From Motacilla alba alba (taxonomy: Eukaryota > Chordata > Aves > Passeriformes > Motacillidae), in contig NC_052017.1 of assembly GCF_015832195.1 (NCBI RefSeq), forward strand, positions 48,809,652 to 48,873,651: DNA of 64,000 nt, read 5' to 3'. This document shows positions 23,674 to 35,300 of this stretch, in pieces. The translations under genes and the position numbers were made by a program. Under the pieces are notes generated by a model. The model worked only from the letters and a program-made list of their open reading frames with translations, ran no database searches and was not told the origin of the DNA. Each line of letters begins with the position of its first letter. Within the stretch, counting starts at the first letter, position 1.

Positions 23674-25890
23674 AGGCTAGTTAACCATCCGTTCTTCTTT
23701 ATCCTCCTGCTGTTGATAGGGGGAGTGGTGCTCTTTTGCCTCTTGACAACAAGGTCCACACTTTTAGGTATCCCTCTCTGCCCGTCATATGAACAGTTGA
23801 ACTCCATCAAGCACGGTCATGAAAAACAGCTTTTCAGTGTGAAGTGTTGTGAACCTTCTCTGGAAGCATCCATGCTTCTGTCTGTGTCAGCTCAAGCTGT
23901 GTCCTAGCAGGGTACGTGCATATTCCTCCTGTTGCCCATCCTCACCACAATATGTTAATATTTTGATAGAGACCTGTCACCTGCTGGAGGATTGGGTTTG
24001 GCAGGTTGCCAGGAGCCCCCATTTAAAGTGCTACAACTTCATGCATTCATTCATTCACTGACAGCTCATCCAGAAATACCTGCTGTCCCAAACGTGTGGT
24101 TTTTGTCAATGGGGATTTTCCTGTCTGTATGAGAAGTTGTGGAAGACTGTCTATGGCTATTTGGGAAAAGGCAATAATAATTCTGTCCACCAGTGACATC
24201 TGGTGACTTCAGTGGTTGATTATGATTGCCACGTCCAGAGTTGGGCTTGCAGATATGAGGTGAAGGAGTAATAATGCTTCCCGTCTCAAAGAACATTCCT
24301 TATTGCTTGGTGTTCATCCAGCCCTGTAGAATTTCTTGGACTCCTCTTGGCAGGCTCTCTTTTGCCAGGAGCTGAACCTCCTGTAAACATTCTTAAATTG
24401 ACAGTGATTGCAATAATTTTAGAGACTCTATCTAGCCCATAATGCCCTGCTGCTTGTCACCCTGTGAAGAAATAAGAGAAAGTAGTAAGAAGAGCATGGT
24501 GGGAGGAGAGGGAGGGAGGGAGAAACTTGTTGTGAGAGACTTTGCAAAGTAGTAGTTACAGATCCTGTAAGTCTTCTAAACAGAGGGTTGGTTCTAGAGT
24601 AGTGCTTCACGACGTTGACAGCTGTGTTATAATTGACTCTGGTGTTGTTGTTGCAATTATGACAAATACTGTAGAGTGTGTCTCTGGTCATAACGACATG
24701 CTTTGAAAGTTTGAGGAGTGGCAGTACTGTGTGTTGTTCTCCAGCCTGCATCACTGACAACATAGCGTCCAGTGCTGACAAACACATTTTTTAATTGTTT
24801 ATAGTTAATACTTTATCAAATTCTCTGCCCAGAGCGAGAGGCAACATGTATATTATTGTAACATATTTATAAGGAAGCATTTTGCTTTTAGCTTCTGTTT
24901 AAAACACTCAGGAAAGCATTTTTGAAAACAAAGTTCAAAAGAGAAGGAAATATTTTTATTCTTTTGAATTCTTTAAAATATTTGTGCCAAGTGGATAACA
25001 TCAGCTTTACAGGATGTAAAAATCAAAGTGAAATTTTAAGGCAAATCTGTTAATCTCTCTAGTCATATTTAGTTTCTCTTGGGATGATGGTTTTAGCCTT
25101 TCAGATATACTGTTAAGTCTTCCTCATTAACTAGGTGAAATGCTAATGCAGTTTTTGCTATGAAATCCAGCACTTTTTAGCAGAACTAACAACAATCCCT
25201 GATAAACACAAACATATGAGGCAAACACATTAACTTCTTGTTATGAAAGCAAGATGCCTAATGCATTGTTATAGATATTGATTCTCGTGTGAACTTCTCA
25301 CTTTGTACGGTTGAAAGCACATAGCATGTTAATGGGATTTCATGTGTCATTAGTAAATTCCAGTACCCCAAAAACATTTAATTTCAGAAGTTTTACTTTT
25401 TCAAGTCGAAGTGCAGAAAGCCCCATTTCAGTATATGCTGTCTTTGGTTTGCAAAATTGATCTTTTCAAAACTTGAGGTTTAATAGTAAAGCAGTGACAT
25501 TTGTGAATGGCTGCCGTTTCAGACATTTGGCAGCAGTGGTTGGAAACGCAATGGTAGTGCAAAAGGGAGAGAGGATAATAGGTTCCAGAGACAAGCTGGC
25601 AAGTGTGCTTGGGAAAGATTAGGCAAACTACTACTGAGCTACATCTAGTTTTGAGATAAGTTGAGATGGTAGAATAACTGCTGGTTTGTGTTAGGGGTTA
25701 TTGACTTAAATGATTAAGAGGGTTTTTGGTTGTGTTGTTTTAGATCCTTGCAGTAGGGTAGGCCTTTTTGTGGACATCTGTATAGTTGTTTTTGTGAGCC
25801 TACTAAGTCCAGAACAAATTTGCTCTGTAGCATATTGCTTTGAAGTATTTGGAAAGTAAAAATAATGCATCGTGAGAGTCCTGAATTGTT

Positions 25891-25907
25891 GGGGGGGGGG
25901 GGGGGGG
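25891..25907 (+). repeat. G homopolymer, 17 bases
   Basis: An uninterrupted G run between gaattgtt and aaggctc. Runs like this are rare compared with A/T runs, prone to length change and sequencing error, and can form G-quadruplexes. Confidence 0.9.
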
Positions 25908-27339
25908 AAGGCTCAATTTTTTTATGCTGTTGTCTATCTGCATTTTTTTATCACATTCTTCATTGTTAGGTAAATTAGGTTTATTAGATAAATGAGGTCC
26001 CAGTGAGTGAAAGGCATATGCAAGTCTCAGAGAATGCAGACTGAGTCCACTGCCTCTCTACATGGATCATTGCATAAAAGTGCTGTGTGCACAATGAAAA
26101 GTTGAAGTGAAATTTTTGTGTGTCCTTGACTTTTCTCCTTATGAGAATTTTCATACCCAGGTGTAGTTCTTACCCATTTTTCTTGTTTTTGTCATAAAAC
26201 ACTTTGGATTGTGAATTGTAAAGACAGCCTATCAGTGCAAATTTTGAATTGGGTATGTAGTCTCTGTTTCTTCTGATGTAGCTGAACTGTACCTGTTCGG
26301 AGACCTGCAGACTGTCATGTGATTTATAGTTCATAACTTTGTTCATTTAAAATCAGGATTCAGTCCTGATAGTCCTGGAGCTAAAAATCCTATGTGCATG
26401 TTACATATTACCATATTCCAAGTAGTCTAAAATTCAGAGAAGTCTTTGGAGAAATCCAAGAAAATATTCTCAATTGTTTGCAGCTGAACAGTGTCAGTAC
26501 AAATCTATTGTTAATGCATGGGTCACATTTTTTCTGGGAGATACTTCCACTGCTTTTATTGAGTTTTCTGCAGAAGTGATGAGAAAGGGCTGTTGAAGTG
26601 TTTTGCCAGCTTTCTTGATTGAGCACCGTTTTTTGCCCTCTGGGACGAGATTGCAAATGGAGGATTGTGGAGTTTTTTGGTTTGGTTTATTCTGAGTTTT
26701 GTTTGTCTGTTTGCTGTTTACATGCAGCAAAGCATTTGCAGCGTTTTCTCTATTGTGACAGTTAAAGTCAGTGGTGTGCGGGTTGGACACGTTTAAGTGT
26801 TTAGTGTTTCTTAAATTTAGAAGGAAGTTTTGTTGTTTGGGGTTTTTTCCCTGTGGAAGTGCTAACTAGCACAGAGCTCTTTTCATAACCAAACGGAGGA
26901 AATTTTGTGGAACAAAAACTTTGAAAAAAATTATTAATAGTCTTAGAACAAATTAAATAGCAATCCTTTTTTTTTCTTCTAAGTGAACACTCCATAGTTC
27001 CAATTGTAACCTTTTATTGTTGAGTATGAATAAATATATGTATACACTATATATACCCAATATGTGCTGTTACTGAACCTGAACTATAGAAGGTTATTTT
27101 TAATCATGCTAATAACAATACTCAATTTTTCTTTGCTAAGTTTACTTTGTTTTCTATGCATTTTTGTGAAGATGCTCAGCTAAAGAGGAATCCTTTAGGA
27201 ATTGCTTCTTTATACACTTAATCCCTTGTATATTTTGCATTGCTGCTTTATATATGCTAATAAACTGATTTCTGTTTTTACCAGTAGCCCGTGGGATTTC
27301 AGAGATGTAAAAATTGTTTGTTGTTTTTGTTCTTTATAG

Positions 27340-27410
27340 GTTGCAAACAATCTTTGCAAAATTTGATGAAATAAGAAACTCTGACAATATGATTTTAAGT
27401 AACGTCAGTG
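27340..27410 (+). CDS. CLASP2: CLASP2 exon F (end of TOG1)
   Basis: The exon is 71 bp: one base completing Arg, 23 codons, and one trailing base. The translation is LQTIFAKFDEIRNSDNMILS followed by NVS. It matches the end of CLASP2 TOG1 (recalled human LEMIFAKFDEVQSSGGMILS). The last base G joins AC of the linker exon to give Asp, so the protein reads NVS-DKSFDDEE. The donor is gtgagt at 27411. This is the last exon unique to the TOG1-containing isoform; the short isoforms bypass it. Confidence 0.95.
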
Positions 27411-30400
27411 GTGAGTATGAAAGATCATATATTTATAATCAGCTTTAGATTAATGCAAGATAAGTATTTAAATACTAGCGTTATCAATGTGAGATGGATG
27501 AATAGCAATATGTAAATGCTAAGAAAATGAAACACTTGGTGAAACAAGTTTGTACACTTTACTGGAACTATTTGCTGGATTGTGGTCAGAATACAATTGG
27601 AAAAGGTGTTGAAACTGCATGGAAACAAGCAGTGAATATTTAACGAGTTTCAGATGTGCTCAGTAGAGGATAGAAGAATGCTGCAAAGTGGTCATGTATG
27701 GCAAAAATGATCACATGAACCTTTATCCTTAGTATGTCTCTAAGAGAAAAATGTACTTTAGTGATGGGTGTGTTTTGATACTTTCTCTGTTAAAATGATG
27801 CATCAAGATGATAATACATGGAGTTTTAAATTACAGAAATAGGAGACTGCAGCATTCAAAGACAATTGTTGAAGTTAAGACTTCATTGAGCTTGAGCTCC
27901 TTATTTTGGTGTATTTCAGGAAAAGACAGCCAGTTATGCAGAAAATCCCTGTTGCTTCTTAACTGCTTTTTTTGCTACAGTATTTTTTAGTATGAAAATT
28001 TAATTTAAAACTGTAAATTATGAAAAAAGTGTTACATAACAGCAAAACAAAGGAGTTTCTGTGGCAGTGGCTTTAGCATAGTCAGTTTTGGAAGCCTCAT
28101 TGTCTTCTGCAAGGAATCAATAGATCTTGTTTTATTGGGAAGCGTTTCCTCATATTAATTTGTCTTGCAAAGTAACTATGTTGATTATGGTCTGCTGTAT
28201 CTAAAAAGTGTAACTGTTCAAGAGTAGAGGAATGCATATAATTCCTTGATGTACTCAAAAATACCTTTTTCATTTTAAATTTTCTCACCCCTTTCTTGTT
28301 AGTGTGAAAACAGAAGTGACTGTAGGTTCAAAGGAAAGTTTTTGTAACCTTTTCTTTGACATAGCAAGAGGTTTTTATGCTGCCTTTTGCTTTGAAATAA
28401 AACATTGCTATTCTTGCACACTTAAAAATTGATTTGTAAAAATGCATTTTTTTAAAAACCCATAGCATTCTAATTTGGGGAAGAATGTTTTACATAAAAA
28501 TGTAGATGTTTATGTTCTGTTAGATTGTAAATTTACTCAATATGAAAGGGTAAACCATTATCTTTTGCATCCACCATAAATAGAGCTGCTTAGGTTTCAT
28601 AGGTTTGAGAGATTCAGAGATTCATTTTACATGTGTATTTTTTCTGTTGGTAGTTCTCAAGAGAATGGAGAAAGTCACAAAGGGGAATATAAGCATTGAC
28701 GTAACTTAAATATATGAAAATATATATACCACATTGCTGGACTAATTAACATAGCACTTCTGTCCTTTTGTCTCCATTTAAGAGAGTTGAGAAAGTTTAT
28801 TTTGAAGCTATTTTTATCTCATGTGCAAAACACAGATATTAATGCTGATCTATGACAGTATAACCCATGTATTTTGTCTTGTCGGTGGCAATTTCTATGC
28901 AAACATTACTGTTATTCTGTTTTGGTACCATAAATGACAGAATCCTTCCTAATACGTTGGTTGCAGTATTTTTGCTTCAACCTAGTTCATCTGTTGCTTC
29001 CATCTAGGCAGTTTTTCAATGTTATTGAAAAGGTATTCTTCCATTGTTAGTGCTTTATCTTGGCTTTGTGCTTCATTATTCTCTGAAGGACAATTTGTAT
29101 TTACTGCTTGCACGTGTAGATTTAAAGTTACTGTCAAATTCCTTTGGCCTTGGTTCCAACTTTTCTTTCAGGAGCTTTATCAAACATCTCTGGATAAAGG
29201 CCAGATTTTAGTGGCTAAATACATCTGTTACAGTGTTGAGGATTTTTTTTTTTTGTGCTTTGTATATTTTGTAGTACGGTTTGGGATGGTAGGGGGAGAA
29301 TAGGGTTGTCTTTCCCAAGCAGGGGGAGGCAGAGGAAGGGTGGAAATCACAAAAACACTTCAACTGGTTTTAATATCATTAAACTCCATAGCAGGCCCTC
29401 TTAACAGCAAAAGGAATGGCTTTTTGCCAGGTGGAGTTACTGTCCCAAGTAGGGCGACTGTACTGATGGGGGTCCCGTTCAGTGTGTGATGGATAGGGAT
29501 GAACTTGTTAGTACAACCTCAGAAGCTGTCATCATCTTCTTCATAGTCCTGAGCTGCACTGCTGTGGTAGTGAATATTTGGTGTGTTGACCTAGTTTCTG
29601 AGAATCCAGAGATGTGACTTAGGATTCTCTCATCAAATAATACTAACGTCAGTTGTTCAGTCTTTTTATCCAGCATGTACTTAGGAAGAAGAAAAGGAAT
29701 AAAGAGTCAAAGCTTGCAGCTTTAAACAACCTGATTACAAAAATGTTTTCCATACTATATTGATAGTCAAAACAAGTAAATATTTAAAAAAATATTGGTC
29801 TAACACTTGATAGTTTTAAAAAACATGGTGTTGGTATGCTTTGGTATGTGGGAGAAATACAGGTGGGACACGAAAAGGTCTCCTTCCTGCCATCTTAGCA
29901 CACTGGTATATTTAATATCTTACTTTTTCAGTGTGCTAGAGGGGATCTAGTGAGAACAGTCCCCTTAGTCTTATGTTACCTCTTTTCCTTTATTGAATCT
30001 GGTCTCTGATGGAATGGTAAAGAGCAGGGGGAGAACGAGTTACCGTTAGGGACTGATAGATCCTCCGTGAGGGTAGATGAGGTGGAAGGCACATTCAGAC
30101 ACTTATGGATGGAATAATTGGGGTGGGATGTAACAAGGAGTTTCAAAAGACAACACATGAGGAGGTGCCACAAGGGAACTGGGTAGGAATCTTAGTGCTT
30201 TTGCTTGATGAGAGTGGCTTACAGCCTTAAATAATATCCCACTGCTAGCTTGCCTATCCAGCTGACCCTTGATTTTTTTTTTATTTTTTACTCTAAGATG
30301 TGTATAGTAAAATCAAAGATCATTTCTTTAATGTGAATTATGTGAATGAATGAGCTGCTATGCAAACCTTGGGATTTGTTTACATTCATAATGATGCGTA

Positions 30401-30533
30401 TTAAAAGAATCATATCAGGATTTTGCCTGTTAAGCAATATCTTACACGTGCTGCTAGTTTTGCCCTTTCACTCCACCAAAACTATATGTAGCCTTCCAAA
30501 CTGCAGAAGAGTCTTTAAAGCACATCCCTCCCA

Positions 30534-30547
30534 CCCCCCCCCCCCCC
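30534..30547 (+). repeat. C homopolymer, 14 bases
   Basis: An uninterrupted C run preceded by catccctccca, giving a longer C-rich tract. The opposite strand is a G run with quadruplex potential. Confidence 0.9.
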
Positions 30548-31849
30548 GCCATTTTTCAGCAAGTGAATGTTCATTTCTATGGAAACAGTACTGGCAGCCA
30601 ATCTCAGCACTACAAAAGCACTTGTTTCTGCTGCCTGAGATTTGTAAATACTGTTTTCTTTTAAGAGAATTCAAGCAGACTCCTGTATCGGATAGTAGTA
30701 TCATTATTGAGACAGGGAATTAAAACAAAAGTAGGGAAACTATTAATACTGAGCTCCTTGCTGCACTCAGCAGAATGATTGGGCTGAAGATAAATCATAA
30801 TCTCTATTCAACCCATGCACTTTTTCCATTTTAATATTTAATGGCTCAAAGGACTGCCTTAACAAACACAAAATATGACAGGTAGGATATGTGATGTTAG
30901 TATCATGGTGTAGGGGAGTTGCGTTATGGGTGATAAAGATGCAGCTGAAATATGTGTTCTCCTGGGAAAAAAAGGGGCAAATATAAATCCATAGCACTAG
31001 TGTGTATCTGTTTTTCCACATTACGCTATTGTTTTTTATTTCCCTTTGCTGTTTTCTATTTGGAAATATAGTTACTATGGAGACAGTGACGACATACTCT
31101 TAATAGAGCTCACCAGTGCGGCACAACATGAATATATATAGTTTGGGAATACTGGTGATAGCTGCCGTGATTATTTTATAGAGGGTTTGAGCTTCATGGT
31201 GTTCCTTTGGTGCGCTTAATGCAAGCGGTCAAAATGTAGCCACATCATTTTCCATTTCAGCTGCTCTTCCCAATGGCTTATCATTTTAAATAGGAAAATT
31301 TACATGCCAGTGAAGTGTACTGGTCAGTTCAAGCCCATTTGGAATAAAAGGGCCTCATCAGGCTGATGCTTCCACTGGTTTTAAGGAATTTGACTGGTTT
31401 TGGATCATTACTACAGGGAACTGTGTCTGGCTCCTTGCAAATGCGTGGTTCTCATGCTCTGTGCAGCAGCATATGCTGCAGTCTGCCTGAGTTTTAAACT
31501 TTTCTTATTGGCAAGACTAAGTAAATTGGTACTACCTACTTGCTACTATCTATTTTTGATCACTGTTGGATTGCACTCTCTACCCTCAGCATGTCACCCA
31601 AAACGTACATTCAGGTACAAACTCTGATCAAGAGCTCAGGTCTGGGCAGGTTGTCATTGATGCTCCCCAGCGTGTGTTGCATGCTTTGGAAGCAGTTTCT
31701 CTTTTAAAGTTGCCGGGGGGAGTTTCCAAGAAGTCTTCCGAAAACTCAAAAAAGAGGCAGCACCTTTCTTCAGCAGAGCCCTTTCCTACTTCCTGTGTCT
31801 TTATTGTTTTGTTTCATTCCGTGTTATGTTACGTTATGGTTGATCCCTG

Positions 31850-32360
31850 TTCTGCAGAGTGCTTGTCCTTAACCGAGGCTCCTTCTCCTCTCGTTTCGTG
31901 TTCCGTGGTGGCGGGGGAGGGCAAAGCTTCCCCGGGGCTGTGGGCTGTCCCCGGTGGCGGGGGCTGCGGCGCTGCCGGGCCGCGGCGGGCGCACGACGGC
32001 GGGGGCGGAGCGCCCGGGGGCCGGGCCGGGCCGGCGCGGAGCTCCCTGGCAAGGCGGGACTGCTATTTTGAAGCGAGGCGGCGGCTGTAGCGGCAGGGAG
32101 CCGGCAGGAATCCGGCGGGGATCCGGCCGGGACCCGCCGCGCCCGCCTCTCGCGGCACCGGCGGGCATGATGGCTGTGGGGGACGGTGAGTGGGGACCGC
32201 CGTGCCCTTGGGGACCGGCGCGGGGCTGCGGGGGCTCTCGGCAGCCCGGGCGGGCCGGGGAGGTTGGTATGGCGGGTTGGTGTCTTGGGCTGACGGGCTT
32301 GGCTTCCGCCCGAGCCGGGCGCTGGGCGATGGATGCTGCGTGCAGCAGCCGGAGGGTACG
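31850..32360 (+). promoter_or_regulatory. CLASP2: CpG island promoter for the CLASP2 gamma-type transcript
   Basis: Dense CpG and very high GC over about 500 bp, in sharp contrast to AT-rich flanks. It contains a GC box (ggggcggag, 32002-32010), further GGCGGG-type Sp1-like sequences and no evident TATA or CCAAT box, as in housekeeping-type promoters. A short coding exon with a consensus donor lies inside it at 32167-32185. The start site cannot be placed exactly. The open frames of 136-201 codons on both strands here are Gly/Ala/Arg/Pro-rich consequences of composition. Confidence 0.85.
32167..32185 (+). CDS. CLASP2: CLASP2 alternative first coding exon, gamma type (MMAVGD)
   Basis: The sequence atgatggctgtgggggacg directly precedes the consensus donor gtgagt (32186). 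It encodes M-M-A-V-G-D plus one base. Spliced to the linker exon at 47462 the junction codon is G+AC = Asp, giving MMAVGD-DKSFDDEE. I recall the human short gamma isoform starting MAMGD-DKSFDDEE, so both sequence and phase agree. The second ATG (32170) has the better context (A at -3, G at +4) and corresponds to the human start. The product lacks TOG1. The exon is only 19 coding bases, so the call rests on the match, the phase, the donor and the CpG island together. Confidence 0.88.
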
Positions 32361-35300
32361 GGGGCACCGAGCGTGGCAGCTCCAGCCCTTCTTGGAATTT
32401 TAACCGTGCCTGCGTTTCTGGGATGGTCCGTGATCTCAATTATTTACTACTCTGGCCGATTCCGCTGTGCATTTTTATGTTGGCGTTGTGTTTACTCCTG
32501 TCGCGTCGGTGTTACTTGTGTTGGTCACCCCTGCAAGATAAGGCAGAATTTACTATACTGCTTTGTAAACAAGCGGATGTTAACCTGCCCTGTTGTGTGA
32601 AGAAATTGGTAGTTATTCGGCATAGCCATAAGAGAAGAGCCTTGCTGCTGGAGCTGGGGATGTATATTTAATAAAGACATGGGATGTTACTACGTTTCCT
32701 TCACTGCACAGTGTATTGTTACACAAACCAATGGAAAGTAGGTCAGTAAAGCAGTATAGACTATATGGTTGTGTTTTCGTTAAAAACTAGACGTATGTTT
32801 TACCTTTAAGGACACCTCTTGTGTTTGCATGTTAGCCAGGTTCTCTGAGCTTAATACCTTGATGGCTTTCTATATATGCGTTATTATTTTTAGAGAGACT
32901 TGAGGCACATTCATTGGACTTGCAGCAAGTTTAGGGATGAGGTAGGATGGCTGTGCTTTCATGAGTGACGAGATATGCAGATTTGCATAAAGAAGGTGGT
33001 TTATAAAGATCACAGATTAAGATTAAATCTTTTATCTGAATTTGCTGAAACAGTAGTTGTAAAAGTCCTGAGAGAGATCCTTTACTGAGTCGACCTGAAA
33101 TGTGTGTTTTTCACTTAGTTCTTTCATTTGTCAGAGACTGAGAGAGATAGTGAGTGTGACCAGAGCAGTGAAATTGTGTCTGGACTGTACAGTCTAAAAA
33201 AAAAATACCAGCGGTTCTCTGATGTTTGTATTTTTGTCATTTGCAAGGTGCAAGGGAAGGCACGGTCTTTGTAGAACCGAATATGTACCAAGCTCACTCT
33301 TGCTGAGATTTTTTTTTCTTGGAAATGTTTTTCTTCATCTTTGTTTCCTTCCTGTGAGGCAACACAGTTCTCCATGGTGTAAACATGAATTGTGGTAACT
33401 TGCAGATTAAGAATACAAGTTGTAGCATGTTAAGAAATAACTGCATTCTCTAGGCAAAGCTGTAGGATTTTTGCCATTCTGTAATGGTCGAGTTTTATAA
33501 AGTGAGGGTGGTTGTGGAGCTCTCTTCTGTATAATTTAATTCGTCATTAACAAAGGCACTAAGAACAAAGTACTGTTCAGGCAGTCAGCTGACATTCTGT
33601 GTAGGAGCTTTGAGCAATAATGCCAGATACAATTAACAGTGTGTAGGATGATTATGTAGCTGTTGGTCTCTCTTAAAACTACTGCTTACCACATTTACAA
33701 GGAATTCAGTCTTCTGATGTTGTGTTATGAAACTGCAAGGGAAAACAAAACCTTAGTTACTGTTAAAAAAAACTTCTTAATCTTTTTTTTTTTAATTGAG
33801 CGATGGTTTGGCTGCGTTTTTTTGTTTTGCAAATATTCCGTATATCCTCCTAATATATACAACATAAAAGAAAATGTTTTAAGGTTAGTGATGCTGCAGC
33901 CTTGAGAAATGTCTTTTCTCAGCACAGTATTGCTTTGTTATGGCCAATGTGTATGTTTAACTTAATATTTGTGAGACTAGGCTGAAGGCATTGTGCAGAT
34001 ACTCCAGAGAGCAGATTTTTTTTACTTCTTTTATTTGGTTTGCTCACTTAATCAGCCTGGATGTATTATAGAATTGCAGAGTATGTTTGGAAATGCTATT
34101 TAGAAGTGGTAATGTCAATTTTATCTTGAATGCAAGATGTTGGCTTATTGGAACTTTCTGGAATTTTTTTCCCAGTTTTCTTGAGCACAAGCAGAAATGT
34201 AAATAAAACATGATGCTTAGCAGTTGAATCTTAATCTGATTTCTCAAGTGAAGATTAAAGGGAAGAACCAGATTTTCTGTTTGCCCCCATGTTAACTGTC
34301 TCAAGCTCTCCAAGCTATTGTTGGAAGAATGTGGAGGGGGAAAACCATAATCCTGTGCTTGTGGCCCAGCAAACAAATGGACCGTAACTTCTACTGTAGT
34401 GAGTGCATGCCAGTGGGAAAGCATGCGCTGCCTCAGTCTTGAAGGCATTTGACATACTTGTGTGAGTGGAGGTCTGTGATTGCCCTGCAAGTTGTGGAGG
34501 CTGCTGAGGAAAACCAGCTAGGAAGCGTTCCTCGCTCAGGTTTCCTTGTTCCTTGGGGAGGATAATGCATCTCTGCCATTATCCGTTGGTAACCAGATTA
34601 GGCTGCTGAGGAGGTGGCGGACGGAATCGTGGTGTGCACATCACAGTGTGCATTCTCTCCGGGGTTTGTAGTTCAGCAGCTTCCACTGGTGTTTCCTCAC
34701 CTTTTTGACAGTCTGTGCTGTGTTACCCTGTGATTTCCTTGGTGAGGTACTGCGTTGATCCCAGTTGAGCAAGGTAATTAGGATAAGGACAAAATTATCT
34801 GCCTAAAACTACAAATGGCCTTATAGGGAAGATCAGACATAGGTTTTCTTAAGATGTACTAAACATATTGCAATACCAGACATAAGGTATTTGAGGGCTA
34901 TCTAAAAGCATATAATCAGCTTTGTGAAAGGACATATTTGGTACACAGATTTGTTGCACTAGTGTGTACTAACTATACTGTTTTGTATCATATAATGAAA
35001 AAGCACTTCTTTATTTATTAGTGTATTTTTATGTAAATAGCAAACAATGTAATGATGTTTCATGACTTTAGGCACTTGTCAGATTTTAGATGATAAAGAA
35101 TATGTGACTGGTTTATGAATAGAAATTATCCTTCTATCTTATTCTGCATATGCATATCAAATTTTGTATTTTGTCTTCTTTTAAAATATTTGATTAATGT
35201 ATGCGTGGTCCTAAAGCATGAGAACAATTATCTTCCTTCCCTGATGTTCTTCTGAAGGAAGGCTGTCTTCCTAATTCTTTAATCTGATTAACTAGTTTCT

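Larger units (their letters stand above)
19603..27339 (+). other. CLASP2: CLASP2 intron E-F (7.7 kb)
   Basis: Contains a TTA-rich duplicated segment at 19775-19855, a sense CR1 fragment at about 20174-20505, an 18-base T run at 22892-22909, a solo LTR at 22996-23668 and a 17-base G run at 25891-25907. Open frames such as 24428-24787 on the minus strand show nothing recognisable. The acceptor is ttttgttctttatag at 27339. Confidence 0.8.

Noticed and set aside
24428..24787. 119-codon minus-strand open frame
   Set aside because: No domain, no splice context, and a Ser/Leu/Pro-rich end produced by a GA-rich stretch on the + strand; chance.
31834..32439. 201-codon minus-strand open frame and the 136-174-codon plus-strand frames over the CpG island
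   Set aside because: Gly/Ala/Arg/Pro-rich translations typical of CpG islands, where AT-rich stop codons are rare. The only supported coding here is the 19-base gamma exon.
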